Source of the DNA: Martinezella lusitana
Lineage (GTDB): Bacteria > Pseudomonadota > Alphaproteobacteria > Rhizobiales > Rhizobiaceae
Length of the DNA stretch: 64,000 nt
NCBI RefSeq assembly: GCF_900094565.1
Contig: NZ_FMAF01000033.1
Coordinates: 1-64,000 of the forward strand
Direction: 5' to 3'
Below, piece by piece: positions 36,317 to 45,130 of this stretch. The position numbers and the translations under genes were made by a program. Each line of letters opens with the position of its first letter. Position 1 is the first letter of the stretch. The notes below the pieces were generated by a model. The model worked only from the letters and a program-made list of their open reading frames with translations, made no database searches and had not been told where the DNA came from.

Positions 36317-37270
36317 ATGAAAAAGCTCGTCAGTGCCGGAGAGATCGTCGTCGAAATCATGGCGGATCGGGTCGATCAAAGCCTTGCCGAGCCCGGGCTG
36401 CTGCACGGTCCCTTTCCTTCTGGTGCGCCGGCGATCTTTATCGCCCAGGCTGCGCGCCTTGGCCAGCCGGCTGGCCTGATCAGCGCGGTGGGCGATGACG
36501 ATTTCGGCCATCTCAATATCGATCGATTGCGGGACTGGGGCGCGGATGTCTCCGCCATTGCCGTCCACAAGGAACAAGCGACGGGCACGGCTTTCGTTTC
36601 CTATCGGGCCGACGGCAGCCGCCACTTCGTCTTCAACATCAAGAACAGCGCGGCCGGATCGATCGAGATCGACGAAGGGGCCGTGGCACTTCTGGCCGGT
36701 GCCGATCATTTCCACGTCATGGGCTCCTCGTTATTTTCCGAGAGGGCGACGTCAGTCATTCTCGCAGGTATCGAAATGGTCAAGCGCAAGGGCGGCACGG
36801 TCTCCTTCGATCCAAACATCCGCAAGGAGATGATCGAGCTGCCCGGCATGCGCGAGGCGCTGACCAAGGTTCTGATGTTGACCGATATTTTCCTGCCGAG
36901 CGGCGAGGAACTGTTCATCTTCACCGATGCCGCCGACGAGGCTTCGGCGGTAACCGAAATGCTGGCGCGCGGCATTTCGGCGGTGATCGTCAAAAAAGGC
37001 TCTGCGGGTGCCGTCTATTACGACCGGCATCGTCAGGTCACGGCCCAGGGCTTTCCTGTCACAGAGGTTGATCCAACTGGTGCAGGTGATTGTTTTGGCG
37101 CGGGATTCGTCTCGTTCTGGCTCCGTGGCGCTCATCCCGAAGACGCTTTGCGCATAGCCTGCGCGTGTGGGGCGCTGGCCGTCACGCGCAAGGGGCCGAT
37201 GGAAGGAATCGCAACGCTCGCCGAGGTGCAGGCATTCCTTGATGACGCAATCGGGAGGCCTTCGCCATGA
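36317..37270 (+). CDS. PfkB-family kinase, tagatose kinase-like
   Basis: Carbohydrate kinase of 317 aa. The second PfkB signature DPTGAGDCFGAG (about residue 255, catalytic Asp) is intact and the first signature region has GDDDFGHLNIDRL. It is immediately followed, with ATGA overlap, by a GatZ/KbaZ-like gene. In Agrobacterium such pairs encode tagatose kinase and tagatose 6-phosphate 4-epimerase in polyol catabolism. A GTG at 36302 is an alternative start. Assigned substrate is by context. Confidence 0.8.
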   Translation: MKKLVSAGEIVVEIMADRVDQSLAEPGLLHGPFPSGAPAIFIAQAARLGQPAGLISAVGDDDFGHLNIDRLRDWGADVSAIAVHKEQATGTAFVSYRADGSRHFVFNIKNSAAGSIEIDEGAVALLAGADHFHVMGSSLFSERATSVILAGIEMVKRKGGTVSFDPNIRKEMIELPGMREALTKVLMLTDIFLPSGEELFIFTDAADEASAVTEMLARGISAVIVKKGSAGAVYYDRHRQVTAQGFPVTEVDPTGAGDCFGAGFVSFWLRGAHPEDALRIACACGALAVTRKGPMEGIATLAEVQAFLDDAIGRPSP

Positions 37271-38562
37271 ATGCGACGCAACGGCTGGCAAGAATGCCGC
37301 AACGCCGCGCCGAGGGATTGCCAACCGGTATCACCTCCGTCTGCTCTGCACACCCGCTTGTCATCGAGGCAGCGTTGACGCATGGCAAAGCCAGAAATGC
37401 CGATGTGCTCATCGAGGCGACCTGCAATCAGGTCAATCAGGATGGCGGCTACACCGGCATGACGCCTGCCGATTTCCGGACCTTCGTCGAGGCGATTGCC
37501 GCAAAGGTCGGGTTCGCTCCGGACAGGCTCATTCTGGGCGGCGATCATCTCGGTCCCAATCCATGGAAACATCTGCGCGCCGATCAGGCGATGTCGAAGG
37601 CGAAGACAATGATCGACGCCTTTGCCGCTGCCGGCTTTACCAAGCTCCATCTCGATACCAGCATGGCCTGCGCCGACGATCCGCAGGCGCTGCCCGATGC
37701 GACGATCGCGGCCAGGGCCGCACAATTGGCCGAGGTATCGGAAGCCCGGGTCCGTCAATCCGGAACGCAGGCTCCAAGCTACATCGTCGGCACGGAAGTC
37801 CCTGTTCCCGGCGGCGCGGTCGAGGCGCTGGACCATATGCACATAACCACGCCGGACGATGCGCTCGCGACGGTGGAGCTGCATCGCCAAGCCTTTGCTC
37901 AATTGGGTCTCGACGAGGCCTTTGCGCGGGCGATCGGCGTTGTCGTCCAGCCCGGTGTTGAATTCGGCAATGCCGAGGTGATTGGCTATCACCGCCGGCC
38001 AGCCGCCAGCCTGGCCGCCACCTTGAGCGACATGCCGCAATTCGTGTTCGAGGCGCATTCGACCGACTACCAGAGCGCCGAGGCGCTTCGCGATCTTGTC
38101 AGCGACGGCTTTGCGATCCTCAAAGTCGGCCCCTGGCTGACCTTCGCCCTTCGCGAAGCGCTATATGGCTTGAACTCGATCGCCAAGGTGCTTGCTCCGC
38201 GCGCGATTGGCCAAACGCTGCCGGCAGCGATGGAACAGATCATGTTATCCTCGCCCGAACACTGGCAAAAATACTATCCGGGCGATGCGCGCGAGCAGTT
38301 TATCCAGCGGCACTACTCTTTCAGCGACCGCATTCGTTATTACTGGGCTATGCCTGCCGCACAGGGGGCTGTGGACGAGCTGATGTCGGCCCTCGAAGGG
38401 CGCATCATCCCGCGCCCCTTGATAAGCCAATATCTCGGCCATCTGGAGCCCATGATTGCCGATGGATCGGTCATGCCGGAGGCGCGGGCTCTCGTGCTCG
38501 CCAACGTCGTCCGTGTGCTCGACATCTATGCCGGTGCGATCGACGGCGCGACCCGGCAATAG
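37267..38562 (+). CDS. GatZ/KbaZ-like protein (tagatose 6-phosphate epimerase or aldolase subunit)
   Basis: Protein of 431 aa in the class II tagatose-bisphosphate aldolase non-catalytic-subunit family. It has the TSVCSAHP start block, EATCNQVNQDGGYTGM, LGGDHLGPNPW and FTKLHLDTSMACADD. Metal and substrate residues of the TIM barrel seem intact. No GatY/KbaY partner is nearby. In related bacteria, stand-alone members convert tagatose 6-phosphate to fructose 6-phosphate, which fits the adjacent kinase. Confidence 0.84.
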   Translation: MNATQRLARMPQRRAEGLPTGITSVCSAHPLVIEAALTHGKARNADVLIEATCNQVNQDGGYTGMTPADFRTFVEAIAAKVGFAPDRLILGGDHLGPNPWKHLRADQAMSKAKTMIDAFAAAGFTKLHLDTSMACADDPQALPDATIAARAAQLAEVSEARVRQSGTQAPSYIVGTEVPVPGGAVEALDHMHITTPDDALATVELHRQAFAQLGLDEAFARAIGVVVQPGVEFGNAEVIGYHRRPAASLAATLSDMPQFVFEAHSTDYQSAEALRDLVSDGFAILKVGPWLTFALREALYGLNSIAKVLAPRAIGQTLPAAMEQIMLSSPEHWQKYYPGDAREQFIQRHYSFSDRIRYYWAMPAAQGAVDELMSALEGRIIPRPLISQYLGHLEPMIADGSVMPEARALVLANVVRVLDIYAGAIDGATRQ

Positions 38563-38578
38563 CGCAGCGTTGAACGGC

Positions 38579-39244
38579 TCATGCAAGCTTTCTCGAGATG
38601 AGAAGAGGCCCAGACGAGGCAATCTCCAGCGCCAGATGGTCATAGTTTTCGATGCTTGGATGCCGCGTGATGAGCGGCGCGCGGTGGGTCGCGCTGATCA
38701 CGAGTACGGAAGCGCCGGCCGTTTCGGCTGCTTCGACGCCGGCGGGAGCGTCCTCGAAAACGAGACATTCCTCAATGGGTTGCGCCAATGTCTTCGCAGC
38801 CAGCAGAAAGCAATCGGGCGCCGGTTTGCCGTTCTGCACGTCCTCGCCGGCGATCAGCACCGGCGGCCAGGGAAGGCCGGCTGCCTGGAGGCGGACCCTG
38901 GCCAGTTCCCGTGGAGCGGAGGTAACGATCGCCCAGCGATCCCGAGGCAGGCTTTCCAGGAAATCGAGTGCACCCGTAATCGGCTCAACGCCGACCACAT
39001 CGTCGATCTCAGCCTGGGTCAGAAACCTGACCTCCTCGGCCGGATCAATCCCCGACAGGCCGAGCCGGTTGATCGTTTCAATCGCCTTTCTGCCGTGAAC
39101 GGTGGCCAACAGGCTTTCTGCATCGACGCCTCGCCGCTCCGCCCACGCTGTCCAGACCCGCTCGGCAACCGCAATGGAGTTCAGGATGGTTCCATCCATA
39201 TCGAACAGGAAGGCGCCGAAGGAGCGGCCGGAAAAAAGAGTCAC
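38579..39244 (-). CDS. HAD-superfamily phosphatase (HAD-IA)
   Basis: Phosphatase of 221 aa with DMDGTIL (nucleophile and acid Asp pair), the TSAP motif II, GKPAPD (motif III Lys) and FEDAPAG (motif IV). The cap region suits a sugar-phosphate or polyol-phosphate phosphatase. The start overlaps the SorC regulator stop (ATGA). It may remove a toxic sugar phosphate or release a polyol. Confidence 0.87.
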   Translation of the reverse strand: MTLFSGRSFGAFLFDMDGTILNSIAVAERVWTAWAERRGVDAESLLATVHGRKAIETINRLGLSGIDPAEEVRFLTQAEIDDVVGVEPITGALDFLESLPRDRWAIVTSAPRELARVRLQAAGLPWPPVLIAGEDVQNGKPAPDCFLLAAKTLAQPIEECLVFEDAPAGVEAAETAGASVLVISATHRAPLITRHPSIENYDHLALEIASSGPLLISRKLA

Positions 39245-40209
39245 GGCTGATCCTCGGTTTTCTGATTGGACGACAGTCGGTCAAGGATCGCCTGCGCGGT
39301 ATTGGCATCGGTGACCAGCGCGTTGATCATCCCGGATCGCGCCGCTCCGATAATGCCGGGTGCCTTGCCCGGAGTGGCGGCAACGGCAATGCACAGAGGC
39401 ACCTTTCGCAATTGTTCCGGCGAGGCCGCGATCATCCGTTCCTCGCCGTCCCAATGCAGGATCTCGCCGGCTTCGGTGACATAGTGGCGCAATACGTCGC
39501 CTGCGGCATGGCTCAGCGCCCTTTCTCCCGGCAGCGCTGCCGTCGCCTCGGATGGGTTCGACGCGTGCGTCAAACCGACGCCGACGATCGCCGCATCCAG
39601 CCTGTCCCAGAGCGACGTCACCTGCTGCACCGTGGGATCGGCGAGGAAAGCGTCCCTGAGTTCGGTGGAGGAGACATAGGGGGCATGCAGGAAATGCGGC
39701 ATGCCGCCCATCTGGGCGGCCGCCTGACGCACGAATTCATTGATCTGGAAGTGTGCCGCTGCCTGCTGCATGCCGCCATTGAGGGCGACGGTAATAATTC
39801 CGGGCAATTGCGGCAGGCCGGCAAGCGTCACCTCCCGCACCGCCCTTCCCCAGCCGATGCCGAGCGTCGAGCCCGAGCGCAGCCCCGCCTGCTGCATGAG
39901 CGAGCCGACCGGAGCAGCAAGCGCGCTCAAGACGTTGGATGACGGCGTGTCGATCACCGCGGCCGTGCGCAATTTCAGACCATCGATCAGTGCGGCGCTC
40001 AGATCTTCCGACGGCGAATGATCGATCACCTCGATCCTGACGATCCCGACCGAGCGAGCCCGCTGCAGCAGTCGCGAGACCGTGGCCGTCGATAGGCCAA
40101 GCTTCTTGGCGATATCCACCTGCGACATGTCGGACTGGTAATGCAGCTTGGCGACGGTATGCAGCAAAGCACGATTTGCTGCAGCCTCCTGCGACTGAGA
40201 TGAATTCAG
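39241..40209 (-). CDS. SorC/DeoR-type sugar-binding regulator
   Basis: Regulator of 322 aa with an N-terminal HTH (LSTATVSRLLQRARSVGIVRIEV, preceded by MSQVDIAKKLG) and a sugar-binding C-terminal domain (LGIGWGRAVREV, MINALVTDANTA). No ATG, GTG or TTG gives the usual N-terminus. TTG 40167 lacks a ribosome-binding site and would cut off residues expected before the HTH. CTG 40209 has AGGA eight bases upstream and gives a normal length, so a CTG start is proposed. Confidence 0.8.
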   Translation of the reverse strand: MNSSQSQEAAANRALLHTVAKLHYQSDMSQVDIAKKLGLSTATVSRLLQRARSVGIVRIEVIDHSPSEDLSAALIDGLKLRTAAVIDTPSSNVLSALAAPVGSLMQQAGLRSGSTLGIGWGRAVREVTLAGLPQLPGIITVALNGGMQQAAAHFQINEFVRQAAAQMGGMPHFLHAPYVSSTELRDAFLADPTVQQVTSLWDRLDAAIVGVGLTHASNPSEATAALPGERALSHAAGDVLRHYVTEAGEILHWDGEERMIAASPEQLRKVPLCIAVAATPGKAPGIIGAARSGMINALVTDANTAQAILDRLSSNQKTEDQP

Positions 40210-40227
40210 GTTGAAATTCCTTTCTGC

Positions 40228-40242
40228 AATGTGTTACACATT
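40228..40242. promoter_or_regulatory. Perfect palindrome, candidate SorC operator
   Basis: AATGTGTTACACATT has perfect seven-base arms around one central base. It lies 18 bases upstream of the proposed SorC start and 154 bases before the aldolase gene, in the divergent promoter region. It could regulate both units. Confidence 0.6.
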
Positions 40243-40396
40243 TCCTGCTTGAGGAGTTATCGCTCAAAACAGCCGATTTCGCAACGCTTATGCGGCGGCA
40301 CATGCGCACCCTCAATATCAGAGGTTTGGCCTCTCCTGGGAGTGGAGAAGTCAAACCGGCATCATTGCCGTTTCGCACGGCCGGAGGAAGGATCAG

Positions 40397-41338
40397 ATGA
40401 CGAGATTGACCACAGCGGAAATGCGCGGCTATCAGCAGATTTGCGGTAGCGATGGCGCCATGATGGTGATTGCCTGCGATCAGCGCGGTGGCATGCGCAG
40501 CCTGTTGGCCAAGGACCCGGCGGAACAGGCCGCCATCTCCGACAAGGTATTGGGCGACACCAAGGCCGATATCGCCCGTTTCCTGGCAAGCAAGGCGTCC
40601 TGCGTTCTGGTCGACCCGATCTGCGCGGTGCCTGCACTGGTCGATGATCGGATCATCCAGCGCGATACCGCGCTCCTGATCGGCCTCGATGCCTCTGGTT
40701 GGGATACTTCGCCCGAAGGCTATCGTTTGTCGAAGCTGGTTCCCGGCATTTCCGCCCGCCGCGTGCGCCAGCTGGGTGCCACTGGCGGCAAGATCATGGT
40801 CTATCTTCGCTCGGATCGCGATGAGGCGAATGTCCGCAACATCGAAATTCTGCGCCAATGCATCGAGGATTTCGCGCGCGAGGATCTGCTGCTCGTCGTC
40901 GAGTTCCTCACTTACAAGTTCGAAGATGAGGACGAAGCAGATTACAAGGCCAAGCTGCCCTCGCTGATCGTCGGCGGCAGCCGGATCTGCCTGGATTGCG
41001 GCGCGAAGGTCTTGAAGATCCCCTATCCGGGCTCGACGGAAGCCTGCGCCGAGGTGACGCGCCTCGCGGGCGATGTCCCTTGGGCTGTCCTGTCCGCGGG
41101 CGTCGATCACGCAACTTTCCTCTCGCAGGTCGAGGATGCCATGCGCAACGGCGCCTCCGGCGTCATCGCCGGCCGCTCGCTCTGGAAGGACTGCATTTCC
41201 CTGGACCGCACGGTGACGAAGGATCGGCTTGAAACGGTTGCCGTACCGCGGCTTCGCGAAATTCAGGCTCTTATCGCCACACACTTCAAAGGCGCTGGCT
41301 CGAAGAGCGCCAATCAGGGGCAGCGCGCCAATGCCTGA
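40397..41338 (+). CDS. LacD-type class I aldolase (tagatose bisphosphate/sulfofructose-phosphate aldolase family)
   Basis: Aldolase of 313 aa (DeoC/LacD family). It begins with MMVIACDQRGGMRSLL, the typical active-site N-terminal block. The Schiff-base Lys is expected in the CGAKVLKIPYPG segment, and AGVDHATFL and IAGRSLWKDC are seen further on. GGAGG plus a spacer precede ATG 40397. It may split a ketose bisphosphate produced by the adjacent kinase. Confidence 0.8.
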   Translation: MTRLTTAEMRGYQQICGSDGAMMVIACDQRGGMRSLLAKDPAEQAAISDKVLGDTKADIARFLASKASCVLVDPICAVPALVDDRIIQRDTALLIGLDASGWDTSPEGYRLSKLVPGISARRVRQLGATGGKIMVYLRSDRDEANVRNIEILRQCIEDFAREDLLLVVEFLTYKFEDEDEADYKAKLPSLIVGGSRICLDCGAKVLKIPYPGSTEACAEVTRLAGDVPWAVLSAGVDHATFLSQVEDAMRNGASGVIAGRSLWKDCISLDRTVTKDRLETVAVPRLREIQALIATHFKGAGSKSANQGQRANA

Positions 41339-42743
41339 TATCGCCATCGGCGTGGACATTGGCGGCACGAATATTCGCGCCGCTCTCGTCTCCGATCGCG
41401 GCGAGATCCTCACGAAACTGTCGGAGCGGACACCGACCGATCCCCTTCAAGTCCTCGAACGCGTGATCGCCATGGCACGCCAGCTCGACCGACCGGACGT
41501 TGCTGGCATCGGTCTCGGCATCCCCGGCCGCGTCGATGTCGCCAACCGCGAGATCCTGTCGGGCGGCATCCTCAATCTTGCCGGTCTCAACTTTGCGGAG
41601 CGGATCGAGGCGGCTATCGGGAAGAGAGTGGTCGTTGAGAATGATTGCAGCATGGCGCTGATCGCCGAGATGCGCATTGGCGGCGCGAAAGGTTACAGAA
41701 ACGTCGCCATGCTGACGATCGGAACGGGCATCGGCGGCGCTGTCGCCCATGCCGGCAGCATCTATCACGGCCACAGGGCGGCCGGACAGCTTGGCCATAT
41801 CTGCGTTTCGCAGGATGGCCCGCCTTGCCCGTGCGGCAGACGCGGTTGTGTGGAGACGTTCAGTTCGGGAACCGCACTGCGCCGTCACATAGCCGAAGCC
41901 GGCCTGTCGGCCGCCACCGTCGGCGAGGTTTTCGATTTGGCCGCCGCAGGAAACGACGATGCCAGGCGTGTCTTGCGCCAGTGGGCTGCACCGTTGCGCG
42001 CGGCCCTCGACAACATCGCAGCGACGATGGATCCGGAAGTCATCCTGCTCGGTGGTGGTCTCGGCTGCGACGCCGCGCGTGCGCTTGCCGACCTCCCGGC
42101 GGTCGCTCCATGGTTTTGCCCGGCAATATTGCCGGCCAAGCTCGCCGATGATGCAGGCGTCATCGGCGCCGGCCTGTCGATCTTCGGCAACGCCGGCGGG
42201 GCGGCCGAAAAGCATGTCGTGCTGGTCAACGGCGTGCCGGCCTCGGGAAAGAGCCGGCTTGCCAAGGCGCTGTCCGAGCGCACCGGCTGGCCGATTCTCT
42301 CCCTCGACGGCATCAAGAATCCGTTCCTGCAGCATATCGGCCCCGTCGACCGCGACTTCAATCGCACCTTGGGAAAAGCGAGCTACCAGGCGATCTGGTC
42401 CTTCATTGCCGATGCGCCGGCCAGTTCGACATTTATCGTCGATGCCTGGTTCGGCTTTCAGCCGAAAGCACAACTCGAGGCCTATATAGCGGATGCAAAG
42501 ATCGCGCGGGTAGCCGAACTCTGGTGCAAGGTTCCAGGGACTGTTGCCGGCGAGCGCTATGCCAGCCGCCTGAAAGATCGTTTGCCGGGCCATCCGGGCG
42601 CCGAATATGTACAGGAACTGGTTGCGCTTGCCGATCGTGCCGAGCCCATGAGTTGTGGGGCCGTGATGACGATCGACCAGACGAAGGAGCTGGATATGGA
42701 CGCTGTCGTGGCGTGGGTTTCGCAGGTGTTCGGCGGCAGCTAA
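41331..42743 (+). CDS. ROK kinase fused to a P-loop (AAA_33-type) kinase domain
   Basis: Fusion of 470 aa. Residues 1-285 are a ROK kinase: DIGGTNIRAALVSD, ENDCSMALIAEM, TIGTGIGGAVAHAG and the zinc site PCPCGRRGCVETFSSG. Residues 300-470 form a small P-loop kinase with Walker A VNGVPASGKS and a Walker B-like TFIVDAWFG. ATG 41331 overlaps the aldolase stop by eight bases. The fusion may phosphorylate a sugar twice or couple two kinases; neither substrate is known. Confidence 0.82.
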   Translation: MPDIAIGVDIGGTNIRAALVSDRGEILTKLSERTPTDPLQVLERVIAMARQLDRPDVAGIGLGIPGRVDVANREILSGGILNLAGLNFAERIEAAIGKRVVVENDCSMALIAEMRIGGAKGYRNVAMLTIGTGIGGAVAHAGSIYHGHRAAGQLGHICVSQDGPPCPCGRRGCVETFSSGTALRRHIAEAGLSAATVGEVFDLAAAGNDDARRVLRQWAAPLRAALDNIAATMDPEVILLGGGLGCDAARALADLPAVAPWFCPAILPAKLADDAGVIGAGLSIFGNAGGAAEKHVVLVNGVPASGKSRLAKALSERTGWPILSLDGIKNPFLQHIGPVDRDFNRTLGKASYQAIWSFIADAPASSTFIVDAWFGFQPKAQLEAYIADAKIARVAELWCKVPGTVAGERYASRLKDRLPGHPGAEYVQELVALADRAEPMSCGAVMTIDQTKELDMDAVVAWVSQVFGGS

Positions 42744-42968
42744 TGCGGCCGCCGTCGAGGCGGCCAGTACAGGGTTGGAACAATGTTTGACTGCCACGCG
42801 ACGCAATGTCCGCGGCAGATCGTAACGTTGCGGATAGCTTTAAATTGCCTAAACATATCAATCAGATAAGCGAAATTCCTTGCAGAAAAAAATTACTTGA
42901 CGAGCCGCAGTAAGCCACTGATTATCGCTTTGCCGGACGGGGAGGTTCGGCTTCAAGAGGAGGAAGTT
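42744..42968. other. Intergenic region upstream of ribose-type binding protein gene
   Basis: AT-rich in its middle (42830-42900). It probably contains a promoter for the binding-protein gene, but I see no convincing operator or terminator. A purine-rich AGAGGAGGAAG precedes the start. Confidence 0.35.
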
Positions 42969-43958
42969 ATGGAGCGCCGCTCATTTCTAAAGGCTTCGGC
43001 CGTGGCATCGCTTGCCACCGGTGTTGCCGCAATCGCCGGCAGTGCCAAAGCCCAGGATAAGAAGTTTACGATTGCCCTCATTCCGGGCCTGACGACCGAT
43101 GCCTTCTACATCACCATGCGCAAGGGCGCCGAAGCCGCCGCCAAGGCAGTTGGCGCAACGCTCGTGTTCCAGGGCGCGCCCGACTTCAACCCGGTGACCC
43201 AGGTGCCGGTTCTTGACGCCGTAATCGCCAAGAAGCCCGACGCGATCCTGATCGCGCCGACCGACAAGGACCAGCTGATCCAGCCGCTGAAAAAGGCTGC
43301 TGACGCCGGCATTCCGGTCATCACCGTCGATACCTTCATCGGCACCGGCGTCTATCAGACCGGAAAGGGAGACGCGGATTTTCCGCTGGCCTATATCGCT
43401 TCCGACAACCTGCTCGGCGGCGCGATCGCCGCGCGTGCGCTGGCAAAGGCAGTGGGCGAGAAGGGCAAGGTCTACGTTTCCAACGTCAAACCCGGCATCT
43501 CGACCACGGACCAGCGCGAGCAGGGCTTCAAGGACGAGATGAAGAAATATCCGAACATCACCGTTCTGGATACGCAGTATAATGACGACGACGCCAACAA
43601 GGCGGCCTCGCAACTCCAGGCCGTCTATGCCCGCAACTCCGATCTCGACGGAGTCTTCGGCGCCAATCTGTTCTCGGCCCTTGGCGCAGCCAACGGCGTG
43701 CAGCAGGCAGGCCAGACGGGCAAGATCCGCGTGGTCGCCTTCGATGCGCCGACGACGATCGTCGACAACATCAACTCCGGCCTCGTCGATCTGGCGATTG
43801 CACAACATCCGGCTGAAATCGGCTATTTCGGCGTCATGGCGGCCTATGCGCATCTGACCGGCAACTCGATCCCGACAGCGATCGGCACCGGCTTCACGGT
43901 CATCGACAAATCGAACGTCGCCGACAAGAACGTCGCGAAGTTCATCTACTCCGACTAA
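42969..43958 (+). CDS. Tat-exported ribose-type sugar-binding protein
   Basis: Periplasmic binding protein of 329 aa. It has a Tat signal (ERRSFLKASAV) with cleavage near SAKA-Q. The mature protein has the RbsB-like fold (IALIPGLTTDAFYITMRKGAEAAA, ILIAPTDKD, VDTFIG, LGGAIAARALA). The open frame runs upstream, but ATG 42969 follows GAGGAGGAAGTT. It feeds the adjacent permease/ATPase pair. Confidence 0.89.
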   Translation: MERRSFLKASAVASLATGVAAIAGSAKAQDKKFTIALIPGLTTDAFYITMRKGAEAAAKAVGATLVFQGAPDFNPVTQVPVLDAVIAKKPDAILIAPTDKDQLIQPLKKAADAGIPVITVDTFIGTGVYQTGKGDADFPLAYIASDNLLGGAIAARALAKAVGEKGKVYVSNVKPGISTTDQREQGFKDEMKKYPNITVLDTQYNDDDANKAASQLQAVYARNSDLDGVFGANLFSALGAANGVQQAGQTGKIRVVAFDAPTTIVDNINSGLVDLAIAQHPAEIGYFGVMAAYAHLTGNSIPTAIGTGFTVIDKSNVADKNVAKFIYSD

Positions 43959-44023
43959 TCGGTTGAACTCTGTGCCTCGTCCATGGGGCGGGGCACGTCT
44001 CTGATCATAATGGAGGGAATGGC

Positions 44024-45130
44024 GTGACGACTTCTGTACGTCCTCGCTCGAGTTTGGATTCATCCATGAGTATCGAAGATACCGAGGCCCGCAAGGCGGA
44101 CCAGCATGTGGCGCCGCAGGCGGACCACGGCGACCAGGCAAAAACCGTCATCAATTATATCGCGCAGTTGCGCGCGTGGCTCTTTCTCGCCGCGCTGATC
44201 GTGACTTTCGAGATCTGGGCCCGTATCGATTTCGGCGGCACCTTCATCGGCTCGAGTTTCAACTGGCAGTCGGTGGCGGTCTTCGCCGTGGCGCCGCTGC
44301 TTCTGGCGATCGGGCAGACCTTCGTCATCATATCAGGCGGCATCGATCTTTCGACCGGCTTCATCATGGGGCTCGCGGCCGTCGTTGCGGCCCATATCAC
44401 CAATGTCGCCGGCCTTTACATGCCCCTGCCCGTGGCAATGGTATTTGGCGTTCTCGTCGCCATGCTGGCCGCGACCGTGCCCGGCTACATCAACGGACTG
44501 CTGATCTCGCGTCTTAAGGTCCCGCCCTTCATCGGTACGCTCGGCATGTTCGGCGTTGCCCGCGGCACGGCCTTCCTGCTTGCGGGCGGCACCACCGTGC
44601 CGGTCAAGAACTCCTATTTCGCCGAGCTCGGCAACGGCCGCTTCTACGGCGTGCCCTATCTTGTCATCGTCACGCTCGTCTTCGTCCTCATCATGCATTA
44701 CCTGCTGAGCCAGACGCGCTTCGGCCAACACAATTATGCCATCGGCGCCAATGCGCAGGCCGCGCGCCGCGCGGGCATCGATATCAAATCGCACCTGCTG
44801 CGGCTCTATGTGCTCTCCGCTGCTTGCGCCGGCCTCGGCGGCGCGCTCTACGCGGCCCGCTTTACCGCAGGTGCCGCGCAGGCGGGCGAACCGCTGCTGC
44901 TCGATAGCGTCGCTGCCGTCGTCATCGGCGGAGCCAGCCTCTTCGGCGGCTCGGGCACCATCATCGGAACCGTCGCCGGAGCGCTCGTCATCGCCGTCAT
45001 CCAGTATGGCCTCGTCTTCATGAACGTCGAGCCGTTCTGGCAGTTCATCGCCGTCGGCGTCGTCATCATCATTTCGGTGCTCATCGATCAGGCGCAGCGC
45101 CGGTTCAGCGGAGCAAAACAGGATGAATAG
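44024..45130 (+). CDS. RbsC-type ABC sugar permease
   Basis: Membrane permease of 368 aa. A 40-residue hydrophilic N-terminus precedes eight to ten hydrophobic segments. Typical RbsC/FrcC blocks are GQTFVIISGGIDLSTG and INGLLISRLKVPPFIGTLG and the later AVVIGGASLFGG. GGAGGG before GTG 44024 supports this start; ATG 44066 is an alternative. The stop overlaps the ATPase gene start by eight bases. Confidence 0.87.
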   Translation: MTTSVRPRSSLDSSMSIEDTEARKADQHVAPQADHGDQAKTVINYIAQLRAWLFLAALIVTFEIWARIDFGGTFIGSSFNWQSVAVFAVAPLLLAIGQTFVIISGGIDLSTGFIMGLAAVVAAHITNVAGLYMPLPVAMVFGVLVAMLAATVPGYINGLLISRLKVPPFIGTLGMFGVARGTAFLLAGGTTVPVKNSYFAELGNGRFYGVPYLVIVTLVFVLIMHYLLSQTRFGQHNYAIGANAQAARRAGIDIKSHLLRLYVLSAACAGLGGALYAARFTAGAAQAGEPLLLDSVAAVVIGGASLFGGSGTIIGTVAGALVIAVIQYGLVFMNVEPFWQFIAVGVVIIISVLIDQAQRRFSGAKQDE

